From Micromonospora nigra (lineage in GTDB: Bacteria > Actinomycetota > Actinomycetes > Mycobacteriales > Micromonosporaceae), in assembly GCF_900091585.1 (NCBI RefSeq), contig NZ_FMHT01000003.1:4393501-4457500 (forward strand): 64,000 nucleotides of DNA. Reading direction: 5' to 3'. Both the position numbers and the translations under genes were made by a program. Positions 10,528 to 19,418 of this stretch are shown here, in pieces; the stretch's first letter is position 1, and each line of letters starts with the position of its first letter. The notes below the pieces were generated by a model that was not told the origin of the DNA, searched no databases, and saw only the letters and a list, made by a program, of their open reading frames with translations.

Positions 10528-12339
10528 TCAGCGGACCCGCACGGCCAGCAGCGCGACATCGTCCTCGCGGCCCTGTTTCGTGTCGAGCAGCAGCTCGCAC
10601 AGCTCGTCCAGCGGCAGAGCCTGGGCGTCGCGCAACCGGTCGACCAGCTCCGCCAGGCCCTCGTCGATCGTGCGGTCCCGGCGCTCCACCAGCCCGTCGG
10701 TGTAGAGCAGCAGCGTGTCGCCCACGCCCAGACGGGTCGTCCGGCTCGTGCGGGGCACCGGCCGGGCAAGGCCGAGCAGCGGCTCGCGTACCTCGGCGAG
10801 CACCTCCACCGGGCCGCCGGCCCGCAGCACCAGCGGCGGCGGGTGCCCGGCGCTGCACCAGGTGACCTGCTGCCCGCCGCTGTCGTCGGCCCGCAGCCGG
10901 GCCAGCACGGCGGTGGCGGCCGTGCGGATCGGCAGCCCCCGGATGGCGTCGTCGAGGTGGATCATCAGCTCCTCGACGCCGTCGGCGCGGCCGTACGCGT
11001 TGCCCCGGACGAGGTTGCGCAGCTGCCCCATCTGGGCGGCGGCTTCGATGTCGTGGCCGGCGACGTCCCCGATGGCGGCGATCAGGTCGCCGTCGGGCTG
11101 GACGAAGGCGTCGTACCAGTCGCCGCCCACCGCGACCCGGTCGGCGACCGGCTGGTAGCGGGCGGCCAGTTCCAGCCGCCCGGGGGCGGGGAGCTGCGGG
11201 AGCATGCTGTGTTGCAGCACCTCGGCGACGTGGCGCTGCTCGCCGTACATCCAGCTGTTGCCGACGGCCTGCCCCGCGCGGCGGCCGACGTCGACGGCGG
11301 TGAGCAGGTCCCCCTCGTCGAACGCCCGCCGGCCGGGGCCGTTGACCAGGGTGATGCAGCCGAGCACGGCACCGAGGCGGGTCAGCACGACGGGCACGCT
11401 GAGGTGCGAGGCGATACCGAGCCGCTCGGCGATCACGGCCAGTTGCGGGTCGTTGGTGCCCCGGCGGACGTCGTCGATCCCACCCGACGCGGCCAGGATG
11501 GGCGCTCCGGTGCGCAGCACCCGCCGGGTGGCCGACTCCGGGCCCAGCCGGGTGCGCAGCAACGCGGCGAACCGCCCCGCGTCGGCCGCGAGGGCCGGGT
11601 CGCGGTGGGTGGCGGCCACGTCGCGGGGCTCCCCGTCGGGACCGACCAGCGTCACCAGGCACCAGTCGGCCAGCAGCGGCACCATCGTCTCGCCGAGCCG
11701 GCGCAGGGTGTCGGCGACGTCCAGCGTGCCCGCGAGTGTCTCGCTCAGCCCGGCCAGCAGGGCCAGTCGCTCATGGGCCTCCTCGGCACGTTGACGGGCC
11801 TGCTCGGCGACGGCCAGGGCGATCCGCAGGCGCAACTCCGACGAGCAGGCGGCGGCCAGGTCGGCCAGCGTCCGCAGCTGGGCGGCGGCCCACGCGCGGG
11901 GTTGGCTGTCGATGGCGCACAGCGAGCCCAGCACGCGCCCGTCCAGGTCGGTCAGCGGCATTCCCGCGTACGCGACCACGCCCAGTTCGGGAATCGCGAG
12001 GTTGCGCCGGACCGGCGGGTGGAGCCGGGCGTCGGGCAGCACCATGGGGAGCCCGATGTCGACCACGTGCTGACAGAACGAGTGGCTCAGCGGCGTCTCG
12101 CGGCAGGCAGCCCACGGCTCGCCCAGCCCGACCGCGCCGGGGAAGAACTGGCGGACCTCGTCGACGAGGGAGACCAGCGCCACCGGCACGTCGAGCAGGT
12201 CCGCCACCAGGCGGGCGAACCGGTCGAAGGTCTCGTCGGGAGCGGCGTCGAGCCGGGTCTCGGCGAGTGACCGCAGTCGATCCGGATCCCCCAGCCCGGT
12301 GATCGGGGCGGCGTCGTGTGTGCCTGAGCCGTCGGTCAT
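10528..12339 (-). CDS. GAF-GAF-SpoIIE (PP2C) serine/threonine phosphatase
   Basis: A 603-residue cytoplasmic regulator with two GAF domains (about residues 30-180 and 200-360). The first carries a SHSFCQHVV segment common in light/redox-type GAFs. The C-terminal PP2C-like SpoIIE domain shows VGGDWYDAF, IGDVAGHDIEAAAQM, AGHPPPLVL, DTLLLYTDGLVERR and REDDVALLAVR. The Asp residues that bind the two metals are present. Such proteins typically dephosphorylate anti-sigma-factor antagonists in stress and developmental switches of actinobacteria. The partner is not encoded here. The ATG at 12339 gives a full-length protein. Confidence 0.92.
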   Translation of the reverse strand: MTDGSGTHDAAPITGLGDPDRLRSLAETRLDAAPDETFDRFARLVADLLDVPVALVSLVDEVRQFFPGAVGLGEPWAACRETPLSHSFCQHVVDIGLPMVLPDARLHPPVRRNLAIPELGVVAYAGMPLTDLDGRVLGSLCAIDSQPRAWAAAQLRTLADLAAACSSELRLRIALAVAEQARQRAEEAHERLALLAGLSETLAGTLDVADTLRRLGETMVPLLADWCLVTLVGPDGEPRDVAATHRDPALAADAGRFAALLRTRLGPESATRRVLRTGAPILAASGGIDDVRRGTNDPQLAVIAERLGIASHLSVPVVLTRLGAVLGCITLVNGPGRRAFDEGDLLTAVDVGRRAGQAVGNSWMYGEQRHVAEVLQHSMLPQLPAPGRLELAARYQPVADRVAVGGDWYDAFVQPDGDLIAAIGDVAGHDIEAAAQMGQLRNLVRGNAYGRADGVEELMIHLDDAIRGLPIRTAATAVLARLRADDSGGQQVTWCSAGHPPPLVLRAGGPVEVLAEVREPLLGLARPVPRTSRTTRLGVGDTLLLYTDGLVERRDRTIDEGLAELVDRLRDAQALPLDELCELLLDTKQGREDDVALLAVRVR

Positions 12340-12507
12340 CGGTCACCTGTCTGCCCGGGGCGGGGCCGACTGGCCCCGACTCCCTGTTATACCCGCTCTG
12401 TCTGACAGTGCGTCCGGTCGGTGAGCCGTCCCGTCGTCCCACCCGTCCGGGTGCCGTCGCGCACCCCGCCCGGCATCCGGCCGGGCGGGGGCCTATCGTC
12501 AGCGGGC

Positions 12508-13434
12508 GTGAAGGTGTGGATCCCGCAGGAGACCGGCGTGGCCCTGCTCGGCGAGGTGCCGCCGGGGGTGACCGTGCAGGTGCTGACCGATCCGGCCCGG
12601 CCGCCGTCGCCGGTGGCCGACGTCCGCTTCTGGGTGCCGCCGTTCCTGGCCGGGACGGACGCCACGGCCCTCGTCGACGACCTGCCGGACCTGGCCGTGG
12701 TGCAGCTGTTGTCGGCCGGGGCGGACGCCTGGGTCGACCGGGTGCCGCCGGGGGTGACGCTCTGCGACGCCCGTGGGGTGCACGACCCGGCCACGGCGGA
12801 GTGGGTGGTGACCGCGATCCTGTCCCAGCTGCGGGCCTTTCCCGCCCTGGCCCGTGCGCAGGCCCGCCGCGAGTGGGCGTATGCCGAGGTGGCCCCCACC
12901 GACGAGGTGACCGGCAAGCGGGTGCTGATCGTGGGTGCCGGCTCGATCGGCACGGCGGTCGCCGCCCGGCTCGCGCCGTTCGACGTGGAGCTCACGATGG
13001 TGGCCCGCACGGCCCGGCCGGACGAGGGGGTGCGCGGCGTCGACGAGCTGCCCCGGCTGCTGCCCGGGGCCGACGTGGTGGTGCTGCTGGTGCCGCTGAC
13101 CGACCGGACGCGGGGCATGGTGGACGAGCGGTTCCTCGCCGCGATGCGCGACGGCGCGTTGCTGGTCAACGCCGCCCGGGGGCCGGTGGCCCGGACGCCG
13201 GCCCTGGTCGCCGAGCTGGCGACGGGGCGGATCTCGGCCGCCCTGGACGTCACCGACCCGGAACCCCTGCCGGCGGACCATCCGCTGTGGTCGATGCCCA
13301 ACGTCCTGCTCACGCCGCACGTGGCCGGGTCGGTGCGCGGCCTGCTGCCGCGGGCCTACCGGCTGGTCGGGGAGCAGGTGCGGCGGTTCGCGGCCGGCGA
13401 GGCGCTGATCAACGCGGTGGTCGACGGCTACTGA
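12508..13434 (+). CDS. D-isomer-specific 2-hydroxyacid dehydrogenase
   Basis: A 308-residue NAD(P)-dependent dehydrogenase. The Rossmann dinucleotide site GAGSIGTAVAARL is present, along with VNAARGPV (substrate Arg), LDVTDPEPLPADHPLW (catalytic Glu) and LTPHVAGSV (catalytic His). The length suits the shorter members of the family (GhrA-like). I start at the GTG at 12508 (VKVWIPQ), where homology-like sequence begins. The exact 2-keto acid (glyoxylate, hydroxypyruvate or other) cannot be assigned. The last codons and the stop lie in the first unit of a 24-base tandem repeat. Confidence 0.88.
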   Translation: MKVWIPQETGVALLGEVPPGVTVQVLTDPARPPSPVADVRFWVPPFLAGTDATALVDDLPDLAVVQLLSAGADAWVDRVPPGVTLCDARGVHDPATAEWVVTAILSQLRAFPALARAQARREWAYAEVAPTDEVTGKRVLIVGAGSIGTAVAARLAPFDVELTMVARTARPDEGVRGVDELPRLLPGADVVVLLVPLTDRTRGMVDERFLAAMRDGALLVNAARGPVARTPALVAELATGRISAALDVTDPEPLPADHPLWSMPNVLLTPHVAGSVRGLLPRAYRLVGEQVRRFAAGEALINAVVDGY

Positions 13435-13506
13435 CGCGTGATGGTCGACGGCTACGGGCGCACGTGGGTCGACGGCTACGGGCGCGCCGTGGTCGACGGC
13501 TACTGA
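13419..13506 (+). repeat. Four-copy 24-bp tandem repeat at the dehydrogenase stop codon
   Basis: The 13-base core GGTCGACGGCTAC occurs at 13419, 13443, 13467 and 13491, exactly 24 bases apart, with partly conserved spacers. The first unit encodes the enzyme's C-terminal VDGY and is followed by TGA; the last unit is also followed by TGA. The period is eight codons and the frame stays open between the two stops, so the repeat encodes a potential 23-residue readthrough tail. Confidence 0.9.
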
Positions 13507-13508
13507 CG

Positions 13509-13886
13509 TCAGGCGGCCCGGTCGGTCAGGTCCTGCCCGGAGGCGGCGACCAGCCGGGGCAGGTCGGCACCCCGCACGGCGGGGAGCGGGACGTGCCGGC
13601 CGTCGGTGAGGCGGGCGACCGCCCGGCCCCGCGAGTCGGTGGCGAACTCGGCGATCTGGTCCCAGGCGAGGTGGGCCTGGCCGGTGAGGGCCCGAAGGCG
13701 TAGCCCCCGGGCGTCGGCGTCGGTGCCCGCGCGCCACGCCCAGATGCCGACCGCCAGCGGGACGAGCAGCACCGGCAGCAGCCAGCTGCGGGCGCTGGCC
13801 AGGGGCAGGGCGCCGATGGTGGCGACGATCGCCGCCGCCAGGATTGCCTGGTTGTGGCGGAAACGGACGGTGTCGGAGCGGCTCAC
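13509..13886 (-). CDS. Small PH-like membrane protein
   Basis: A 125-residue protein starting with GTG at 13886. The N-terminal RFRHNQAILAA segment leads into two hydrophobic helices (about residues 13-31 and 35-51). A compact domain follows with the pattern ADARGLRLRALTGQAHLAWDQIAEF, typical of the PH-like domain of short actinobacterial membrane proteins (such as low-molecular-weight antigen CFP-6-like proteins). The function of this family is not established. It converges on the 2-hydroxyacid dehydrogenase with almost no gap. Confidence 0.75.
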   Translation of the reverse strand: MSRSDTVRFRHNQAILAAAIVATIGALPLASARSWLLPVLLVPLAVGIWAWRAGTDADARGLRLRALTGQAHLAWDQIAEFATDSRGRAVARLTDGRHVPLPAVRGADLPRLVAASGQDLTDRAA

Positions 13887-14060
13887 CCTCCGATGATCCC
13901 ACCTGCCGGGAGACCCCGGTCGGGCGGGCCGTGTGCAGGTCGGGCGGAGCCCGCGCGTCCGAGACCTGGGAGTGACGAGCGTCACTGTCGCCTCGGCGTC
14001 ACCTGTTCCGGCTCCGTTCGTTCGGGAAGGGTGGGCAGCGGACTGACCCCGCGCCCACCA

Positions 14061-14108
14061 CACCGCCGCAACACCGCACCACCGCACCGCCGCAACACCG
14101 CACCGCCG
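14061..14108 (+). repeat. Two-copy 24-bp direct repeat
   Basis: CACCGCCGCAACACCGCAC occurs at 14061 and again at 14085 (24-base spacing), with a decayed third start near 14101. It lies in the 289-base gap between the divergent PH-like gene and the EAL gene. No obvious promoter is visible in this C-rich stretch. Confidence 0.6.
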
Positions 14109-14175
14109 CCCTTGAGCACCGTCGCACCAATGCACCGCCGCACCGCCCCCGTGCCCCCTCACGAAGGCGACCGTC

Positions 14176-16599
14176 GTGCCCGTCGCGTACCCCTTCCGAG
14201 CCCTCGCCCGTCGTCCGTCCCCGGAGGCCGTGGTCCTCGCGGTGGCGGCGCTGCTGGTCCTGGCCGGTGCCGCCGGCCCGGTGCCCACGCTCGCCGTGGT
14301 GGCCCTCGCCGGAGCCGCGGGCTCCACCCTCGCCGGGGTGCGGCTGTCCCGCCTCGCCGCCGGGGTGGACGCCGCGCCGACGGCGACCGGCGGGCGGGTC
14401 GCCCGGCGGCGTGCCGTCCGGCCACGCCGGGCCGCCGCCCTGTTCCAGGCGGCGGTGGTGGCTGCCGGGCTGACCACCGCCGTGCTGCCGCTCACGCCGA
14501 CGGCGCACCGGTCCACCGCCGCCGCCGTCGGGCTGGGTGTCGCGGCGGTGCTGCTCGCCGCCGGGTCGGCCCTGCTGCCCGTCAGTTCCCGGCCACCGAA
14601 CTGGCCCGCCGGCGCCACCACGACGGCCCCGGCGCGGGTCCGGCTGCGCCGCCTCGCCGAGGCCGGGGCACCGGGCGGGTGCCTCGTGCTGGCGGCCTGG
14701 CTGCTGCTGCCCCACGCGGGGGTCGCCGCGTCCGGCCGGCTGCCGGTGACGGTGGCGCTCGGCGTCCTCGCCACCGTCGCGTTGACCGCCTCGACCGGCC
14801 CGCACCGGCTCGGAGGGGTGGCCCGCTGCCGGGGCGGTGCGGCGCTGACCCTGTTCGGGCTGGTCCTGCTGGCGGCCCTGTCCACCGGGTCGGCTCCCGG
14901 CCGGGCCGCGCTGCTGGCCGTACCTCCACTGGTGGTCGGGTTGCTGCTCACCGCGGCGGGGGTGCGGCGGGTGGTGCGGGCGCAGGTCGATCCGCCCCGC
15001 CGGCCGGTACGGGTGTGGCCGCGGGCGGTGGTGCCGGCTGCGGCGGTGGTGCTCGCCGGCGGGCAACAGGTCCTTACCGGCGTCGCCCCGGACCGGACGG
15101 CGGTGGTGCTGGCCCTGGCGGTGGTGCCCCCGCTGGTGCTGCGGGAGCTGCTGCGTGCGCCCCGCCGACCACCACCGCCCGCGACGGTCCCGGCGGTGGC
15201 GAACCCATCGGTGGCGAACCCGTCGGTGGTGGGGCCACCGGCGGCGGTCCCGGCGATGGCGCCACCGGCGGTGGACGCGCCGGCGGCACCGACGGCGAGC
15301 TGTGCCGCCGCCCTGGCGTCCCGACCGGGTGGGCCCGGCGCCGCCGTCCCGCTGGTCGCCGCGCTCACCGACGGCGAGGCCGGCGGCCGGGCGGCGTTGC
15401 TGCGGGCCGTGCGTACGCGGGGGGAGGCGACGCACGGCGGGGCGTTGCTCGTGGTCGACCTGCACCCGGACGGGCAACCCGCTGCGGCGGGGGACGACCT
15501 GACGGCGGAGGCGGTCCGGCGGGTGCGGGCCGTCGTCGCCCCGGACGACGCGGTGCTCGGCCTGCCCGACGAGGCGTTGGCGGTGGTGACCTCGGCCGGT
15601 CCGATGCTGGCCTACGCGCTGGGCGTGCGGCTGGTCGCGGTGCTGGCCGAGCCCTACCTGCTGGCCGGTGCGGTGGTTCGGGCCCGGGTCAGCGTCGGGC
15701 TCGCCGAGTTGGCCGGTATCGACCCGGTGGCCGCGCTGCGCCAGGCGGACCTGGCCCGGCGGCGCGCGGTGCAGCTCGGCCGGGACCGGGTCGAGTGGTA
15801 CGACGCCTATCTGGAGGAACAGCTCGTGCGCCGGCTCGACCTGGAACGGGAGCTGCCGGGGGCGGCGGCCCGGGGCGAGCTGGACCTGGTCTACCAGCCG
15901 GTGCTCGGCCTCGCCGACCGCCAGCCGGTGGGCGCGGAGGCGCTGCTGCGCTGGCGCAGCCCGGTGCTCGGCACGGTGCTGCCCGCCGAGCTGCTGCCGG
16001 TGGCGGAGGACCTCGACCTCCTGGGCGAGCTGGGGGCCTGGGTGCTCGACCGGGCCTGCCGGCAGCTCGCCGCCTGGTCCGTCTCGGGGCGGCAGGTCTG
16101 GATGGCGGTGAACGTGACCATCCGCGAGTTGACCTCACCCGACTTCGTGACCCGCACGGCGGCGGTGCTGGACGCGTACGGGGTGCCGCTGGATCGGCTG
16201 GTCGTGGAGGTGGCGGAGCCGCGGGTGGCGGCCGAGCTGCCGACCGTGGTGGCCCGGTTGGCCGGGCTGCGGTCGCTGGGCATCCGCACCGCGCTGGACG
16301 GCTTCCGCGCCGAGCACGCCTCGCTGGCCCAGCTCCGCCGGCTCCCGATCGACCTGCTCAAGGTCGGCCCCGAGCTGGTCGGGGCGACCGCCGACCCGCA
16401 GCGCCAACTACTCGACGTGGTGGTCAGCGTCGGCGACCGTCTGGGGTTGGAGGTCGTGGCGGGGGAGTTGGAGTCCGAGCGCCAGGTGGCGGGGGCGCGG
16501 CGGGCGGGCTGCCACTACGGGCAGGGGTTCGCGCTGGCCCGTCCGGCCACCGCCGAACGGGTCGAGGCGTACTTCGAGGAGTTCCCGGCCAGCCGCTGA
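14176..16599 (+). CDS. Membrane protein with degenerate GGDEF and degenerate EAL domains
   Basis: An 807-residue protein. The first 320 residues hold about nine or ten hydrophobic segments, followed by a Pro/Val/Ala linker. The next domain has GGDEF-fold landmarks, but the signature is replaced by LPDEA. The final EAL domain keeps EALLRW, the Asn of MAVNVTIREL and the Glu of EVAEPRV. It has lost other metal/catalytic positions: DDFGTGYSS has become LDGFRAEHAS, KIDRSFV has become KVGPELV, and AEGVE has become AGELE. It is therefore unlikely to make or hydrolyse c-di-GMP and is better seen as a sensor or scaffold. It is paralogous to the intact protein at 59741-62167. The GTG start is preceded by GAAGGCGACC. 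Confidence 0.85.
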   Translation: MPVAYPFRALARRPSPEAVVLAVAALLVLAGAAGPVPTLAVVALAGAAGSTLAGVRLSRLAAGVDAAPTATGGRVARRRAVRPRRAAALFQAAVVAAGLTTAVLPLTPTAHRSTAAAVGLGVAAVLLAAGSALLPVSSRPPNWPAGATTTAPARVRLRRLAEAGAPGGCLVLAAWLLLPHAGVAASGRLPVTVALGVLATVALTASTGPHRLGGVARCRGGAALTLFGLVLLAALSTGSAPGRAALLAVPPLVVGLLLTAAGVRRVVRAQVDPPRRPVRVWPRAVVPAAAVVLAGGQQVLTGVAPDRTAVVLALAVVPPLVLRELLRAPRRPPPPATVPAVANPSVANPSVVGPPAAVPAMAPPAVDAPAAPTASCAAALASRPGGPGAAVPLVAALTDGEAGGRAALLRAVRTRGEATHGGALLVVDLHPDGQPAAAGDDLTAEAVRRVRAVVAPDDAVLGLPDEALAVVTSAGPMLAYALGVRLVAVLAEPYLLAGAVVRARVSVGLAELAGIDPVAALRQADLARRRAVQLGRDRVEWYDAYLEEQLVRRLDLERELPGAAARGELDLVYQPVLGLADRQPVGAEALLRWRSPVLGTVLPAELLPVAEDLDLLGELGAWVLDRACRQLAAWSVSGRQVWMAVNVTIRELTSPDFVTRTAAVLDAYGVPLDRLVVEVAEPRVAAELPTVVARLAGLRSLGIRTALDGFRAEHASLAQLRRLPIDLLKVGPELVGATADPQRQLLDVVVSVGDRLGLEVVAGELESERQVAGARRAGCHYGQGFALARPATAERVEAYFEEFPASR

Positions 16600-16623
16600 A
16601 CCAGCACCGCCGACCCCACCCGC

Positions 16624-16635
16624 TGAACCGGTTCA
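16624..16635. promoter_or_regulatory. Perfect palindrome TGAACCGGTTCA, candidate LacI-type site
   Basis: A 12-bp perfect palindrome overlaps the stop codon of the LacI-family gene. It shares the nine bases CTGAACCGG with the reverse complement of the candidate operator at 17991-18006. It could be an auxiliary operator allowing looping over the repressor gene, or a chance palindrome. Confidence 0.35.
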
Positions 16636-17652
16636 TCTGGGCCGGGGCGGTGCGGTGCTGCCCCGGGGGGTCAGATGTGCCGCCTCGTCCTGCACGGTGG
16701 TGCCCTGCGCCCCGCCGATCACCGCCAGCAGCTGCCGGGCGGCGTGCGCCCCGTACGCCGGGATGTCGCGGCTGAGCGCTGTCAACGGCGGGTGCACCAG
16801 TTGGCACAGCGGCGAGTCGTCCCAGGCCACGATGGACAGGTCGCCGGGCACGGCGAGGCCCATCTCCTGGGCGACCGACAGCCCGGCGATGGCCATCACG
16901 TCGTTGTCGTAGATCACGGCGGTGGGCCGGCTGGCGGAGCTGAGCAGCCGTCGGGTGGCCCGCGCCCCCTCCTCCCCGGTGTAGTCGGAGGAGACGGTGG
17001 CCGCCCCGGCGAGCCCGAGGCGGTCGCACACCTCGGTGAACGCGGCCGTCCGGACGGCGGTGTGCAGCAGGTCGGGCAGCCCGCCGACGCGGGCGATCCG
17101 CCGGTGGCCCAGGGCGTACAGGTATTCGACCGTCTCCACCAGGGCCGCCGCGTCGTCGACCCAGACGCTGGCCAACGCGCCGGTGCCCCGGGGGCCGCCG
17201 ATCACCACGGCGGGCAGGCCCAGTTCCTCCAGCGCCGGGACCCGCCGGTCGTCGACACGCAGGTCGCAGACGAGCACCCCGTCGACCCGCCGCTCGCCCC
17301 ACCAACGCCGGTAGACGGCCAGCTCCGCGTCCTGGTCGCTGACCACCTGGAGGGTGAGCGCGTACGAGCGGGCGGACAGTTCGGCCTCGACGCCGCTGAT
17401 CAACTCCATGAAGAACGGCTCGATGCCGAGGGTGCGGGCGGGCCGGCGCAGGGCCAGGCCGACGGCCTCGGCGGTGGAGCCGGACAGTGCCCGCGCGGCG
17501 CTGCTCGGGTTGAACCCGATCTCCGCGGCGATGGCCAGGATGCGCTGCCGGGTGGCCTCGGAGACCCCGGGTTGGCCGTTCAGGGCGTATGAGACCGCCC
17601 CCTTGGACACCCCGGCGCGCCGGGCGACGTCGGCGATGGTCGGCCGCTTCAC
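16633..17652 (-). CDS. LacI-family transcriptional repressor
   Basis: A 339-residue regulator. The N-terminal helix-turn-helix is canonical (PTIADVARRAGVSKGAVSYALNG, followed by the hinge helix NPSSAARALSG), and a periplasmic-binding-protein-like sugar domain follows (DGVLVCDLR, AVIYDNDVMAIAGLSVAQEMG, LSIVAWDDSPLCQ). It is divergent from the ABC importer and beta-mannosidase operon, so it most likely represses that operon and is released by a mannoside or mannose. The GTG start at 17652 is preceded by GGAGGAG; upstream in-frame codons are outside the conserved fold. Confidence 0.93.
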   Translation of the reverse strand: MKRPTIADVARRAGVSKGAVSYALNGQPGVSEATRQRILAIAAEIGFNPSSAARALSGSTAEAVGLALRRPARTLGIEPFFMELISGVEAELSARSYALTLQVVSDQDAELAVYRRWWGERRVDGVLVCDLRVDDRRVPALEELGLPAVVIGGPRGTGALASVWVDDAAALVETVEYLYALGHRRIARVGGLPDLLHTAVRTAAFTEVCDRLGLAGAATVSSDYTGEEGARATRRLLSSASRPTAVIYDNDVMAIAGLSVAQEMGLAVPGDLSIVAWDDSPLCQLVHPPLTALSRDIPAYGAHAARQLLAVIGGAQGTTVQDEAAHLTPRGSTAPPRPR

Positions 17653-17955
17653 CGGCGTGCTCCTCCTGCTCTCCCGCCCCCGTGGCGGGCTGCGGCACCG
17701 CCGGGTCGACCGGCGGAGGACCACGATAGGCCACCGGCCGGGGCCGACCCCCCGGTGCCACGTCGGCGATCCTGGGGCCGGCGCCGCGCGAGGTCACGGA
17801 TCGCCGCCACGCTTGCTCGGTTAAGCGTACGGGAGGCGGCCTGCGCGTGAGTCGCCCGGTCGTGTGCCGGAGTGCTGCGAAACGGCCCCCACCCCTCGTG
17901 ATCGCGCTCCCGTGCGACGGGGAAGTTGCCGGCTGGTCTCGGAATTGATCGACCG

Positions 17956-18006
17956 TTGACAGTGCGGATGCCCGCCCGTACGGTGGCTTCACTTATCCGG
18001 TTCAGT
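17956..18006 (+). promoter_or_regulatory. Promoter and overlapping LacI operator of the mannoside operon
   Basis: TTGACA (17956-17961) and TACGGT (17979-17984) are separated by exactly 17 bases, a good housekeeping-type promoter. Seven bases further, ACTTATCCGGTTCAGT (17991-18006) is an imperfect 16-bp palindrome of the form ACTnAnCCGGnTnAGT centred on CCGG, as in LacI/GalR operators, and would cover the transcription start. The rest of the 403-base gap (17653-18055) holds the repressor's own upstream region and nothing else I recognise. Confidence 0.65.
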
Positions 18007-18055
18007 CAACGTTCCTCGATGTCCGGGAGCGTTTCTTTCAGCGCGGAGGATTGAC

Positions 18056-19339
18056 ATGAGACGGTCCGTGACGCACTGGGCGAGGGTGGCTGCCGCCGGC
18101 GCGGTCAGCCTGGCCCTGGTGGCGGCGTGCAGCGGCAACAGCGGTGGCGACTCCGCGTCGGGCGGCCAGGTCACCCTGAAAATCAACTTCTGGGGCGACT
18201 TCGGGCTCGACGAGCTGAAGGCCGCCTACGAGGCGGACAACCCCCACGTCAGGATCAGCCTGAACACCGGCGAGTACAACGCCCAGCACGAGGACCTGCA
18301 GAAGAAGATAATCGCCGGTTCCGGGGCCCCCGACATCGCCGCCATCGACGAGGGCTTCGTGGTGCAGTTCCGGGGCCAGGCCGACAAGTTCGTCAACCTG
18401 CTCGACAAGGGTGCCGGCCAGTACGAGAGCAGGTACCTGCCGTGGAAGTGGAAGCAGACCCTCACCCCGGACGGCAGCACCCAGATCGGCCTCGGCACCG
18501 ACGTCGGCGGCCTGGCCATGTGCTACCGCACCGACCTGTTCGAGGCGGCCGGGCTGCCCACCGAACGCGACGCGGTCTCCGCGCTCTGGCCGACCTGGGA
18601 CCAGTTCATCGCCACCGGGCAGCGGTACACCGCCCGGAGCGGTAAGAAGTTCGTCGACTCGGCCACCAACATCTTCAATCCGGTGCTCGGCCAGCAACCC
18701 GTCGGCTTCTACGACGACAGCGAGACCCTGAGGATGGCGGGCGGCCCGAAGGTCGCCTTCGACGTCGCGGCCCGGCTGCTCGGCGCCGACCTGTCGGCCA
18801 ACCTCGCCGCCTTCTCGCCCGAGTGGAACAGCGGCTTCGTCAAGGGCGACTTCGCCGTCCTCGCCTGCCCGGCCTGGATGCAGGGGCACATCAGGAACAC
18901 CGCCCCCGGCACCGCCGGCAAGTGGGACGTGGCCGCGATCCCCGGCGGCGGCGGCAACTGGGGGGGCTCGTTCCTGACCATCCCCAGGCAGGGCAAGAAC
19001 GTGGACGAGGCATACCGGTTCCTGGAGTGGCTGGTCCAACCCGAGCAGCAGATCGAGATCTTCAAGCAGGTCGGCAACCTGCCCTCGCAGCCGGCGCTCT
19101 ACCAGGACCCGGCGATCAGGGACTTCACCAACCCGTTCTTCAACAACGCCCCCGTCGGCCAGATCTTCTCCCAGACCGCCGAGAACCTGACCCCGCAGTA
19201 TCTGGGCAGGAAGAACGGCCCGACCCGGGTCGCCGTGGAGAACGTCATCAACCGCCTGGCCACCGGCAACCTCAAGGGCAAGCCCGACCAGGCGTGGACC
19301 GAGGCGATCAAGGAGGCCGAGAAGGCCGCGAAGTCCTGA
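18056..19339 (+). CDS. Sugar ABC transporter substrate-binding lipoprotein
   Basis: A 427-residue family 1 extracellular solute-binding protein. The signal peptide ends in LALVAACSG, giving lipidated Cys26. The mature part has the expected KINFWGDFGLDELK start, GAPDIAAIDEGF, and a hinge-region NWGGSFLTIPRQGKN segment near the C-terminal third. A clear GGAGGA ribosome site precedes the ATG. It heads an operon with two permeases and a beta-mannosidase, so the ligand is probably a beta-mannoside or manno-oligosaccharide. That ligand is inferred from context. Confidence 0.92.
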   Translation: MRRSVTHWARVAAAGAVSLALVAACSGNSGGDSASGGQVTLKINFWGDFGLDELKAAYEADNPHVRISLNTGEYNAQHEDLQKKIIAGSGAPDIAAIDEGFVVQFRGQADKFVNLLDKGAGQYESRYLPWKWKQTLTPDGSTQIGLGTDVGGLAMCYRTDLFEAAGLPTERDAVSALWPTWDQFIATGQRYTARSGKKFVDSATNIFNPVLGQQPVGFYDDSETLRMAGGPKVAFDVAARLLGADLSANLAAFSPEWNSGFVKGDFAVLACPAWMQGHIRNTAPGTAGKWDVAAIPGGGGNWGGSFLTIPRQGKNVDEAYRFLEWLVQPEQQIEIFKQVGNLPSQPALYQDPAIRDFTNPFFNNAPVGQIFSQTAENLTPQYLGRKNGPTRVAVENVINRLATGNLKGKPDQAWTEAIKEAEKAAKS

Positions 19340-19418
19340 TCGTCCACCAGCGCCGGCCGGACGGGTCCGACCCACCCCCGCGACCCGTCCGGCCGTCCCC
19401 CGGTCCCGGAGGTTCCCC

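Noticed and set aside
13509..15368. A 619-codon minus-strand frame
   Set aside because: Only its last 125 codons (the PH-like protein) look like protein; the rest is the complement of the EAL gene.
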